Assembly: GCA_964433845.1 (NCBI GenBank)
Contig: CAYSTA010000018.1
Coordinates: 1-31,771, forward strand
Direction: 5' to 3'
Length of the DNA stretch: 31,771 bases
Origin: MAG-121220-bin8 sp964433845
GTDB lineage: Bacteria; Bacteroidota; Bacteroidia; Flavobacteriales; Flavobacteriaceae
Below, piece by piece: positions 1 to 7,789 of this stretch. The position numbers and the translations under genes are program-made. Within the stretch, counting starts at the first letter, position 1. Each line of letters opens with the position of its first letter. Under the pieces are notes generated by a model. The model was given only the letters and a program-made list of their open reading frames with translations. It was not told where the DNA came from and did no database searches.

Positions 1-246
1 GAATTTTCTCTTGTAAGCTCTGTCTATCAAGAGCTTGCCAAACAATTGGAGCAATCAAAGCTTCAAGTCAGTAAAGACACTCCTATTTTTTCCGTAATAA
101 AGCCCGTTACAATTCCTAACAAAAGATCCGCTCCTAAGAGGACACAAATGGTTCTTATCTATTTATTTATAGGTTTTATTCTAGGGTCTGGTTATGCGTT
201 AATTAAAGAGCCCGCAAAAAACATTTTAAAGGAAATCAGATCCTAA
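1..246 (+). CDS. Wzz-type polysaccharide chain-length determinant, C-terminal end (5' truncated)
   Basis: The reading frame is open from the first base, so only the last 81 residues are present and the start lies outside the window. What remains is a coiled, Gln/Lys-rich stretch, then a short proline-rich segment (IKPVTIPNKRSAPKR), a hydrophobic span (MVLIYLFIGFILGSGYALI) and a short basic tail. This is the usual end of Wzz/GNVR chain-length proteins: periplasmic helices, a Pro-rich motif, the second membrane helix and a cytoplasmic tail. Such proteins set the length of O-antigen or exopolysaccharide chains. The glycan initiation transferase at 1679-2710 supports a polysaccharide locus. The gene ends tail-to-tail with the kelch gene on the other strand, overlapping it by 11 bases. 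Whether a kinase domain was fused upstream cannot be seen. Confidence 0.75.
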   Translation, partial: EFSLVSSVYQELAKQLEQSKLQVSKDTPIFSVIKPVTIPNKRSAPKRTQMVLIYLFIGFILGSGYALIKEPAKNILKEIRS

Positions 247-1645
247 AAAGAAAGTTAAAAAAAGACTCTTTCTGAGCAAGCTGCTGAGTTATTTTATAAA
301 TTTTATATCTATTGTCCTCGGGGTCCTTAGCCTCCTCAACTAGGTTTAGCTTTGTGCCTGTGACCTTTTTGTAAACCTCATTAATTTCTTTTATAAATTC
401 TGTTCTTAATGCGGTAAAATGGGATTTTACAAATTTTTTAGAGGATATAATTTTGTTAAGCTCAAAAGAAGTAAGCTGGCTTTGAAGATGTAGAGCTTTA
501 ATTGCTAAAATTTGTTCAGGGCTTAATAGCGCGGATTTATTTTCAAAATAAATTCTGTTTTCGTCATATAACACAAGCCCTTTTAAAAAATCTTTGAAAA
601 CAAAAAGCTTGTAGGCTGTCCAGCACACCAAAAGAACAAGCAGTATTGTTAAGAAAAGCTGGAAAGGAAGTTCTTTTTTATAAGAAATTTGATAAAATTC
701 TGGCCTTATTTTTTTTAAATTACTTAAAGGAAACTTCGCCAGGGAGCTGTATTGGGCTGTTTCTTTGATAAAAAAAAGCGTGTCCTTAAATTCAAATACT
801 GGCTTTTTGGTGTTAATATTTTTAAACAGGCCTTTCTTTTGGTAGCTTATAGCGGTGTCCCTTTCAAAATCAAAAAAGACTGCTCCATCGTTTTGAAAAT
901 ATGCTTTTTTGCCATTAATAGTAGTGCTAGAGATAATTTTAGATTTAATAGGCAGTTCGGGGTTTGTCTGACCGAGATTTATAAACTTTTGAGCTACAAG
1001 GTCAAAATAAAAATGGTCGTTTATTATAACGTCTTTCTGGCTGGATTCTACAGGATTGTGTCGTCCACCTAAAACATATAGCCTGTCGTTAAAAACATGT
1101 GAAATGCTTTTCCATCTTCCAGGGGGTATATATTTAGATTTTGGCAATACAATCTCCCATTGGCCAGTGTGGTTGTCTAAATAAGTTATGTAATTTTTAA
1201 ATGTCCAAAAGCCATAGCCTCCATACATATAAAGCTTGTCTTGATAAAAAAACACGGAGCTCTGAAGTTGGTTTCTTTGAATTACAGAATTGTCTATTCT
1301 TGACAGGGAATTCTGTTTTAAAGACAAGACATGGCCTCCTCCGCAGAGGGCTAACGTCGTTTCTTTTGAATCGTTAAAAGTCCTAAAGCGCTGATTGCTA
1401 AAATCCCCCAGAGATTTTAACAAGTCTGGCCCAAGATTTATAGAATCGATTTCTAAACTAACGCCTGTCCATTTCTTTTTTAACCTAAAAATCTTGTTTT
1501 TGGTTATTAGCATAGGGGTGCCTTTCGAGTCAACATTGAAAACATATTCTAAGGGCAAGTCATTCGGGAGCAAAATGTCTTGGCCACAGAGAGATGGGGG
1601 CATAAAAAATATGCCGATCACAAAAATTTTAAGAAGCTTTTTCAA
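236..1645 (-). CDS. Kelch-type periplasmic protein with one TM helix and a cytoplasmic tail (paralogue 1)
   Basis: 469 residues. An N-terminal signal peptide (about 1-21) precedes a beta-rich region with kelch-like motifs: LYMYGGYGFW near 138-147 followed by a Tyr/Trp strand (GQWEIV), and LYVLGGRH near 189-196. A single membrane helix lies at about 327-350, followed by about 120 mostly helical, charged residues (LLSPEQILAIKAL, then a Lys-rich helix LRTEFIKEINEVYKK). The predicted layout is kelch propeller in the periplasm, one span, and a cytoplasmic domain. The start is TTG; a stop codon lies upstream in frame and no ATG is available. It is divergent from the glycan transferase, with 33 bases between starts. 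It aligns with the protein at 2707-4080 over the kelch part (QRNQ/HRNQ ... LGGYG[FW/YW]) and keeps the same TM and tail layout. The function is unknown; the tail might be a winged-helix-like regulator, which is inference. Confidence 0.8.
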   Translation of the reverse strand: MKKLLKIFVIGIFFMPPSLCGQDILLPNDLPLEYVFNVDSKGTPMLITKNKIFRLKKKWTGVSLEIDSINLGPDLLKSLGDFSNQRFRTFNDSKETTLALCGGGHVLSLKQNSLSRIDNSVIQRNQLQSSVFFYQDKLYMYGGYGFWTFKNYITYLDNHTGQWEIVLPKSKYIPPGRWKSISHVFNDRLYVLGGRHNPVESSQKDVIINDHFYFDLVAQKFINLGQTNPELPIKSKIISSTTINGKKAYFQNDGAVFFDFERDTAISYQKKGLFKNINTKKPVFEFKDTLFFIKETAQYSSLAKFPLSNLKKIRPEFYQISYKKELPFQLFLTILLVLLVCWTAYKLFVFKDFLKGLVLYDENRIYFENKSALLSPEQILAIKALHLQSQLTSFELNKIISSKKFVKSHFTALRTEFIKEINEVYKKVTGTKLNLVEEAKDPEDNRYKIYKITQQLAQKESFFNFLFRI

Positions 1646-1678
1646 TTTTTTTATAAATATAATTTAATCTTTAAAACT

Positions 1679-2710
1679 TTGACAAATTCTACTATATTTT
1701 ATCTAATATTGTTTTTAATATTGTCCAGCATAACGTCTTACTTTTTAAACAAATACATCTATGGGGTTTTTTCTAATAATAAAATACTTGACCCTATTAC
1801 TAGTCGGTCTTCTCATAGATCTAAAGCCACTCGTTCAGGAGGACTCTCTGTCTTTCTGAGCATTTGCATTTGTTTTGCTATTGCCTCTTCTACTAATACA
1901 TTAGAGGTCAATCCGTATGGCCTTTTGGGTATTTTATTTATGGCTTTAACTGGGATTGCTGATGATTTTTTTAATGTTAGATATCGAGAAAAGTTTTTTT
2001 TACAACTTTTTTCTGGAATTATAATTCTTCAGGCAGGATTTGAGATAAATTCTTTTCATGGAATATTTGGTGTTTATGAGCTCCCCGGCTGGTTGTCAAC
2101 TGCTGTAACTTTGTTTGTTTATATTATCGTGGTAAATGCTATTAATTTAATTGACGGCCTTGATGGCCTTGCCTCCCTGTTGTTAATTAAATTCTTTGTT
2201 GTTGTTGGAGGAGTTGTAATGGTTGGGTCCAGCAATATGGGGCTGTTTTTCCCAATAACAATTGGCGCTCTCCTTGGGTTTCTCCTTCATAATTTTAGTT
2301 CTGTTAGCAAAGTTTTCCTTGGGGATACAGGGTCTTTGTTTCTGGGCTCTGTCATGGCTTATTTTCTTTTTTATATTCTAGACAGTTCAAGCCAAATAGT
2401 CACAGATGATTATATCTCAAGACCTCTTTTTTGTGTCCTTTTATTGCTCTACCCGTTAACAGATACTCTTAGGGTTATTCTTATTCGTTCATACAAAAGA
2501 CAATCTCCTTTTGTCGCAGACAGAATACATCTGCACCACCGCCTTAGCGACAAAGGCTATGAGCACTGGGAGGCTTCTTTATTAATTTTTTGCCTTTCTA
2601 TCTTTATTCTTTCTATTAATTTTTTGTTGTTTCAGTTGCTCGGCTTGATTTTGTGTATTCTTCTGACTTTAGGGCTTATGCTTCTTTCATTTTATGTTTT
2701 TTTTAAATGA
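1679..2710 (+). CDS. WecA/TagO/MraY-family undecaprenyl-phosphate glycosyl-1-phosphate transferase
   Basis: 343 residues, a polytopic membrane enzyme with about ten or eleven hydrophobic segments. It transfers a sugar-1-phosphate from a UDP-sugar to undecaprenyl phosphate, the first membrane step of O-antigen or capsule synthesis. Family signatures are in the usual order: a cytoplasmic SSHRSKATRSGG loop, the Mg-binding Asp pair in GIADDFF, NAINLIDGLDGLA, FLGDTGSLFLG, and the HLHHRL motif that marks the WecA/TagO branch rather than MraY. The exact sugar cannot be read from sequence. I chose the TTG at 1679 because it gives a short N-terminus right before the first membrane helix; longer versions would run into the divergent kelch gene. 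Its stop overlaps the start of the second kelch gene (ATGA at 2707-2710), which suggests translational coupling. Confidence 0.9.
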   Translation: MTNSTIFYLILFLILSSITSYFLNKYIYGVFSNNKILDPITSRSSHRSKATRSGGLSVFLSICICFAIASSTNTLEVNPYGLLGILFMALTGIADDFFNVRYREKFFLQLFSGIIILQAGFEINSFHGIFGVYELPGWLSTAVTLFVYIIVVNAINLIDGLDGLASLLLIKFFVVVGGVVMVGSSNMGLFFPITIGALLGFLLHNFSSVSKVFLGDTGSLFLGSVMAYFLFYILDSSSQIVTDDYISRPLFCVLLLLYPLTDTLRVILIRSYKRQSPFVADRIHLHHRLSDKGYEHWEASLLIFCLSIFILSINFLLFQLLGLILCILLTLGLMLLSFYVFFK

Positions 2711-4080
2711 AAAAATTTTTAATTTTTATTTTATTCTTTTCCTTTTTTTCTTATTCTCAAGACAGACTTAACGATTATTTGTTAGTCGAAAAAGATTCTG
2801 CTTCTTTTTACACTTTTACAAAAGAGGGCGTTTATCTTTCTTCTTTTGACGCAAATAATAATATCCATTACAAATACTCCCCCTACAGCAAGCCTGTCCC
2901 TAAGACCTTTAAAGACATTCCCGTCAATAAGTTGTCGGCAGTTAATTTAAATAACATTGTTTATTTATTATATCCGGGGGGAGGAGTTTTATATCGCTAT
3001 CTCTATGGGGCTATTGAAAGAATAGATGAAAGTTTTCCTCATCGAAACCAGTTTGCTGGATACTTTTTTGCTCATAACAACTCGCTTTACCTTTTGGGGG
3101 GGTATGGGTATTGGGCTGCTAAAAGCTACCTGACCAAATTTGATTTTGAGTCCGGATCCTGGGACATTGTTTCCCTTTCTGGAGAGGCTCCAAAAGGCGG
3201 AATAAACCAAGGCTCCTATGTAAAGTCAGGGAGCTTTGTTTATGTTTTTGATTTTTTTTCAAAGGAGCCTAAAAGTTTGATTGACAATAAAAACGATTTC
3301 CTATATGAATTAAATCTTTCCAGCTATTCGTGGAAAAAAAGGGGGAGACTCTCCTCCTCCTTCTCTTCTTTTTCATTTGAAGAAGCATTGCTTTCGGTTC
3401 GCACAAAATATGATTCTTCCCTTTTTGAAAGAGTCAATACGTCTAATTCTTTTAGAATCATCGACCCTGTTAATAATCTTGTTAAAACATATCTGTCTAA
3501 CAATGAGCTTTCTAAGCTCAGCAAAAACTCCATTTTTGTAGGCTCTAGAATTGTCTACGCTTCTCAAAGCGCCGATAACAAAACGTATAAAGTCGCGTTT
3601 GCAAATATTGACAATTACCCTCTAATTAATGAGCAAAAGCTCGCTGTAGATGATGTGACGCTTTTTCAAAATTACATCATCCTTTCAACTATATTTCTGG
3701 TGTTTTTAGTTGTTTTTCTAGTTGCTTTTTTTAAAAACAGAGACGTTTTTTATTCCCTTTCCGACGTGTCTTTGTTTAATGAAAAAGGTCTTCTTCTTCT
3801 TTCACAAGAAGAAAAAAAAATATTGTCTCTTTTTGTTGCTTCATCCTCTGTTGAAAACAATGTTCTTTTGGAGCTTTTCTCTGATGAAAGCAAATCGCTT
3901 GATGCAATTATTAAACGAAAAAACAAAGCTGTTAAAGACCTGAATCAACGATTTAACGCGATTTTTAATCACGATTTAATTTTTAAAGCCGCCGACAAGC
4001 TTGATTCTAGGCAAGTGGTTTATTCTCTGGCTCCTAAAACAAAGCTTTTAATCGAGTTCTCTGATTCTTCTAGCTCTTAG
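2707..4080 (+). CDS. Kelch-type periplasmic protein with one TM helix and a cytoplasmic tail (paralogue 2)
   Basis: 457 residues. Signal peptide at about 1-18 (ends SYSQ|D), then a beta-rich periplasmic region with a clear kelch-like motif, LYLLGGYGYW near 127-136, and repeated Tyr/Trp strands (GSWDIVSL, YSWKKRG). One membrane helix lies at about 322-343, followed by a helical tail of about 110 residues: LLSQEEKKILSLF, then a basic helix KRKNKAVKDLNQRFNAIF, then a short beta-like end. The order and spacing match the protein at 236-1645, so the two are paralogues around the glycan transferase. It is translationally coupled to that transferase through an ATGA overlap. It ends tail-to-tail with the GH3 gene, sharing 4 bases. 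The function is unknown; the topology would allow a periplasmic sensor with a cytoplasmic output, which is inference. Confidence 0.8.
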   Translation: MKKFLIFILFFSFFSYSQDRLNDYLLVEKDSASFYTFTKEGVYLSSFDANNNIHYKYSPYSKPVPKTFKDIPVNKLSAVNLNNIVYLLYPGGGVLYRYLYGAIERIDESFPHRNQFAGYFFAHNNSLYLLGGYGYWAAKSYLTKFDFESGSWDIVSLSGEAPKGGINQGSYVKSGSFVYVFDFFSKEPKSLIDNKNDFLYELNLSSYSWKKRGRLSSSFSSFSFEEALLSVRTKYDSSLFERVNTSNSFRIIDPVNNLVKTYLSNNELSKLSKNSIFVGSRIVYASQSADNKTYKVAFANIDNYPLINEQKLAVDDVTLFQNYIILSTIFLVFLVVFLVAFFKNRDVFYSLSDVSLFNEKGLLLLSQEEKKILSLFVASSSVENNVLLELFSDESKSLDAIIKRKNKAVKDLNQRFNAIFNHDLIFKAADKLDSRQVVYSLAPKTKLLIEFSDSSSS

Positions 4081-5579
4081 CTGCAGTGCCTATCAATCCC
4101 TTCTACTATTTTTCTGTCGTTTGAGAGCCGTGGCAATTTGTTTTGTCCTCCTAGCTTTCCAATTTCTTTCATATAGTTTTTAAACGTATCTTTTTTAACT
4201 ACAATTATCTCTAGATCTTTTAAAACTTTTCCGTCAATTAAGTCTTTGTAGTAGGCGTTCCGCATTTTTAAATTTTGATTTAGTTTTTTTGCAAGTGATT
4301 TAACCTCTTTCTCTTCTGGCACAAAATCAAATTCTATCCACCATTCATGACAAGAAAGGCCTTCTTTTGAGCTTGTTTTCGGAGCAACAGTGAATTCATT
4401 AATGGTAAGGCTGCTGGATTTGATTGCCTCTTTTAACGCTCCTTCCACTTCACTACTAATTACATGCTCTCCAAATGCTGATATAAAATGCTTATGCCTT
4501 CCTGTGACTACTATTTTGTGTGGAGACAAAGAAACAAATGCAACTGTGTCTCCGGTATTATATGCCCATAGCCCTGCTGATGATGAAATAATCAAAACAT
4601 AATTTACTCCCGTCTTTACGCTTCCGACATTATGTCTAATTGGAGTTTTTTTGTCCATCTCTTCAGGTTCTATAAACTCATAATAAATTCCGGAGTTTAA
4701 ACGAAGAAGTAGTCCTTTAGATTTTTGAGAGTTCTGATATGCAAAAAATCCTTCTGAAGCTGGATAGTATTCAATACTGTCTACTTTCTTCCCAATAAGT
4801 TTTTGAAAAGTTTTTTTATATGGCTCAAAGTTTACTCCACCATAAACAAACAAATTGAAGTTAGGGAAGATTTCCGAAACAACATCTTTGTTTCCTGCCT
4901 CTTTTAGTGCCTCAAAATACATTTGAACCCAAGGAGGAATCCCTCCAATCACAGCCATATCTTCTTTAATGGTCTCTTTTGTGATTTCGCTCACCTTTTT
5001 TTCCCAATCTTGTATGCAGTTTGTTTCCCAGGTTGGCATAATATTAGCTTTTAAATATCTTGGGGTAACATGTGCAATTATTCCTGAAAGCCTTCCTGTT
5101 TTTATCCCATTTCTTTTTTCTAGAACAGGACTCCCTTGTAAAAAAATTACTTTTTTATTAAGAAATTCTGTTTTCCCTGTTTCTTTTATATAGTGAAAAA
5201 TTGCATCTCTCGATCCTTTGGTATGGGTCGGCATAGAGTCCTTCGTTATTGGAATATATTTTGCTCCTGATGTTGTTCCTGATGTTTTTGCAAAATATAT
5301 TGGCTTTCCCGGCCAAAGAACATCTTTTTCCCCCATAACCACTCTGTCAATATAAGGCCTTAGGGCTTCATAGTCTTTAACCTCTGTATTTAACACAAAG
5401 TCTTTATGCGATTTTATTTTTTCAAAGTTATGGTCTTTTCCAAAAGAAGTCTTTTTTGCCTTAGCTATTAATTTTTTCAGAATTTCATTTTGTGTTTTTA
5501 AAGGCTTTCTTGACCATTTTCTTATGCGCCAAACATAGAGATGGGCTAAAACTTTAGCTGTCACTTCTTTAATTGTCAT
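4077..5579 (-). CDS. GH3-family acyl-adenylating enzyme (acyl acid amido synthetase-like)
   Basis: 500 residues, full length for bacterial GH3 proteins. The adenylate-forming signature is intact: the phosphate loop YFAKTSGTTSGAKYIP (SGTTSG at about 100-105), YYPASEG near 271-277, and the later VTGRHKHFISAFGEHV segment that carries the C-terminal hinge. In plants GH3 enzymes activate jasmonate or auxin with ATP and join the acyl-adenylate to an amino acid. Bacterial homologues are widespread in Bacteroidota, and their substrates are mostly unassigned. No signal peptide is seen, so it is cytoplasmic. The start ATG at 5579 lies 6 bases after the stop of the M23 peptidase, so the two are probably co-transcribed. 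Family assignment is firm; the substrate is unknown. Confidence 0.92.
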   Translation of the reverse strand: MTIKEVTAKVLAHLYVWRIRKWSRKPLKTQNEILKKLIAKAKKTSFGKDHNFEKIKSHKDFVLNTEVKDYEALRPYIDRVVMGEKDVLWPGKPIYFAKTSGTTSGAKYIPITKDSMPTHTKGSRDAIFHYIKETGKTEFLNKKVIFLQGSPVLEKRNGIKTGRLSGIIAHVTPRYLKANIMPTWETNCIQDWEKKVSEITKETIKEDMAVIGGIPPWVQMYFEALKEAGNKDVVSEIFPNFNLFVYGGVNFEPYKKTFQKLIGKKVDSIEYYPASEGFFAYQNSQKSKGLLLRLNSGIYYEFIEPEEMDKKTPIRHNVGSVKTGVNYVLIISSSAGLWAYNTGDTVAFVSLSPHKIVVTGRHKHFISAFGEHVISSEVEGALKEAIKSSSLTINEFTVAPKTSSKEGLSCHEWWIEFDFVPEEKEVKSLAKKLNQNLKMRNAYYKDLIDGKVLKDLEIIVVKKDTFKNYMKEIGKLGGQNKLPRLSNDRKIVEGIDRHCS

Positions 5580-5585
5580 GTTGCT

Positions 5586-6443
5586 TTATTCAAAAATAAC
5601 ATAGTCTTCTGGATTTACAGGATTCCCGTCCCTCCAAAGCTCAAAGTGCAAATGGGGCCCTGTGCTTAGCTCTCCTGTGTTCCCTGACAAAGCAATTACC
5701 TGGCCTGACTCTACTATTTCTCCCTGAGAGACAAGGCCCGACTCATTATGCTTATATATGCTTGTTAGCCCAAAAGAATGCTCTATAATAACGACATACC
5801 CTGTTTGAAGCGTCCATTCTGCAAAAACAACCGTGCCGTTGGCAACAGATTTAACTGGTGATTTTGATGGCGCCGCTATGTCCGTTCCAAAATGCTTTAT
5901 CCCGTAGTCAAATCTTGCCGTTACCTTTCCATATAATGGAGAGAATAAAACAAAATCCACTTTTTTCGATGCTGATTCTAGTGCGTTGAAACGGTCTTCT
6001 TTTTCAACAATTCTTCTTAGAATAGAGTCTTCTTTTTTTGTTGGAAATTCCAGTTTTGAAGCCTCTAGCCTTAATCTTTCTCCTTCTTTTTGTATCTCTC
6101 CTTTTGTGACTTCTCCTGTAATAACAGCTCCAATTGAATTTATATAGTCTTGGTTTTTTTCAATAACTAAGGCCAACGAATCCAGAACTTCAATGTTGTT
6201 AATTGCATTTGTCCTTAACATTGTGGAGTCATATCCAGGGATATATTCTTTTATTGAAGTAAATGCAATTAGGCTAATTGTAGAAAGAACTATTACCAAG
6301 CTCAACAATGACGCTAGTAAAAAAACATTTAATCCGCTAAGCCTGTAAGAAAACCTTTCCTCATATGTCGCCTCATTTAATATGACTAATCTATACTTAT
6401 TTAAAAGCCTTTGTCTTAATGGTTTTTTGTTTTTTCCCTTCAT
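5586..6443 (-). CDS. M23 (LytM-type) peptidoglycan endopeptidase, membrane anchored
   Basis: 285 residues. A basic cytoplasmic N-terminus (about 35 residues) is followed by one membrane anchor (FLLASLLSLVIVLSTISLIAF), a helical linker and a C-terminal LytM domain. The zinc and catalytic residues are present: H and D in HFGTDIAAP, and the HxH pair in GPHLHFELW. It should therefore be an active endopeptidase cutting peptidoglycan cross-bridges in the periplasm, or an activator within a cell-wall remodelling complex. It is first in a two-gene unit with the GH3 enzyme. A -7-like element (6451-6458) lies only 7 bases before the ATG. Confidence 0.93.
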   Translation of the reverse strand: MKGKNKKPLRQRLLNKYRLVILNEATYEERFSYRLSGLNVFLLASLLSLVIVLSTISLIAFTSIKEYIPGYDSTMLRTNAINNIEVLDSLALVIEKNQDYINSIGAVITGEVTKGEIQKEGERLRLEASKLEFPTKKEDSILRRIVEKEDRFNALESASKKVDFVLFSPLYGKVTARFDYGIKHFGTDIAAPSKSPVKSVANGTVVFAEWTLQTGYVVIIEHSFGLTSIYKHNESGLVSQGEIVESGQVIALSGNTGELSTGPHLHFELWRDGNPVNPEDYVIFE

Positions 6444-6450
6444 TCTACAA

Positions 6451-6458
6451 CAAAGATA
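6451..6458 (-). promoter_or_regulatory. -7 promoter element (TATCTTTG) of the M23-GH3 unit
   Basis: The plus strand reads CAAAGATA, so the minus strand reads TATCTTTG, a perfect fit to the Bacteroidota -7 consensus TAnnTTTG. It lies 7 bases before the M23 start codon, predicting a very short leader. I saw no clear -33 TTG at the usual distance. Confidence 0.45.
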
Positions 6459-6553
6459 ATAATAGCTAAATATATTCGAGCTACTTGTTATATTTTAAAA
6501 TATCTCTTAAAAATTATATTTTTCTTTATATTTTTGTTTAAATATCTTTTAAC

Positions 6554-6742
6554 ATGTTATCATTTAATTTATTATTAGCGATTGGCCCTTGGCAAGTTGT
6601 TTTAGTTGCTGTAGTAATCCTTTTGTTGTTTGGGGGAAAGAAAATTCCTGAGCTGATGAAAGGCCTGGGCAGCGGAATTAAAGAATTTAAAAAGGGGGTT
6701 AAGGAAGAAGATGAAGGCTCTGACGAAGCTTCTGATAAATAA
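6554..6742 (+). CDS. tatA: Sec-independent translocase subunit TatA/TatE
   Basis: 62 residues with the TatA plan: a single N-terminal membrane helix (WQVVLVAVVILLLFGGKKIPEL), the conserved FGGKKIPEL hinge, an amphipathic helix (MKGLGSGIKEFKKGVK) and an acidic tail. TatA oligomers form the channel part of the twin-arginine system that exports folded proteins. The short length and FGG hinge favour TatA/E over TatB. No tatC lies in the window. It is divergent from the M23 peptidase. A loose -7 candidate, TATTTTTG, lies at 6529-6536, and the intergenic DNA is otherwise plain AT-rich sequence. Confidence 0.93.
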   Translation: MLSFNLLLAIGPWQVVLVAVVILLLFGGKKIPELMKGLGSGIKEFKKGVKEEDEGSDEASDK

Positions 6743-6752
6743 CCTTCTCCAG

Positions 6753-7739
6753 CTAGTCCCTTTTTAATTTTTGCTTTATAATCTTTAAAGACTTAAAAAT
6801 TGCTTCAAGTTCAAAAACTTGTTCTCGTTTTTTTGAGGAAGGAGAAAAGACAAACCCCTCTAAAACAACGTTCCTTTGGCTTAGGGTGTCTTGTATTATG
6901 TAGTTTAGAAAAGGCCCTGCCATAAAATCGTTTTTCACTTCCCAGGTTCCTCTGGTTTCTATAGCTTCTAAGCCGCTTATTTTCACTCTATTAAGATAAG
7001 GTTTGTACGCCTCTTCTGTAATCATGTAAGAGTTTTTGTTTCTGCCAGGGACAAACGCTTTCCCAACAGAATCTCTCATTTTTATAATCTTGTCAAGGCT
7101 ATAAAGGCTTAGGGAGCCTTCCGTAGGCAATTCATATGCCAAAACATTAATGCTCCCTTTTTTAGTTTCTTTTTGAAACCAAATGATTTTATTCTTGCCT
7201 TTTTTGAAAAGCACATATGCAGAAGGCATTATTAAATCAATAGACAACAACGATCTTAAGTCTTCTGATTTTAACGGAGATATTTGCATCCTTCGTTGTT
7301 TTTCTATTAAATCATTCTTTTTTATTTCATTTATAATCGTTTTTTTATTCTTTATTATGTTTTCTATTATGTTTTTTTCTGATGATCCCAAGATCTTCGC
7401 TACAACTTGTGGTTTGGCAAATTGGTCATATGACAGAGAAAAGGCGTCTTTTTTCGTTTTCTGGACCAGCAATATGTTTCTGCTTTCTCTAGTAAAGTCC
7501 GAAAAGGTATTTAAAGGAATCTGTTTTAAGGAAAAAATAGGCTCTTGTTGAGGCAGGCCAATAAACTCGGCTGCAAAAGCCTCTCTAATAGCGTCTCCTA
7601 CAGGAGAGGCCCATAAAGAATTGTCTATTGCTACTGTTACTGTGTTGATGTTTCCGCTAGAGCTTGGCTTATAGGCAATCGTATTGTTTTGACAAGCAAA
7701 CAAAGAAGAAAAAATAACAAAAAGGACCTTATATCTCAT
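6753..7739 (-). CDS. DUF4837-family lipoprotein
   Basis: 328 residues. The N-terminus is a lipoprotein signal (MRYKVLFVIFSSLFAC, lipid-bearing Cys16). The body matches what I know of the Bacteroidota-specific DUF4837 family: an early VTVAIDNSLWASPVGDAIREAF segment, then GLPQQEPIFSLKQIP and SRNILLVQK. Later it has TRGTWEVKNDFMAGPFLNYIIQD and a closing AIFKSLKI. No enzyme function is known for this family. It should sit in the inner or outer membrane facing the periplasm. It is convergent with tatA (10 bases between stops). Confidence 0.85.
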   Translation of the reverse strand: MRYKVLFVIFSSLFACQNNTIAYKPSSSGNINTVTVAIDNSLWASPVGDAIREAFAAEFIGLPQQEPIFSLKQIPLNTFSDFTRESRNILLVQKTKKDAFSLSYDQFAKPQVVAKILGSSEKNIIENIIKNKKTIINEIKKNDLIEKQRRMQISPLKSEDLRSLLSIDLIMPSAYVLFKKGKNKIIWFQKETKKGSINVLAYELPTEGSLSLYSLDKIIKMRDSVGKAFVPGRNKNSYMITEEAYKPYLNRVKISGLEAIETRGTWEVKNDFMAGPFLNYIIQDTLSQRNVVLEGFVFSPSSKKREQVFELEAIFKSLKIIKQKLKRD

Positions 7740-7789
7740 TTTTATTTGTTATTAAGATTATCTCCTCTAAAGTACAAAGACCCTGCCAC

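Noticed and set aside
752..1072. Antisense reading frames within the kelch, GH3, pgk, rnr and other genes
   Set aside because: They lie opposite well-supported genes and show no family motifs; treated as shadows.
1580..1678. Longer N-terminus of the WecA-like protein from TTG 1580
   Set aside because: It would overlap the divergent kelch gene and adds a polar, non-conserved stretch before the first membrane helix.
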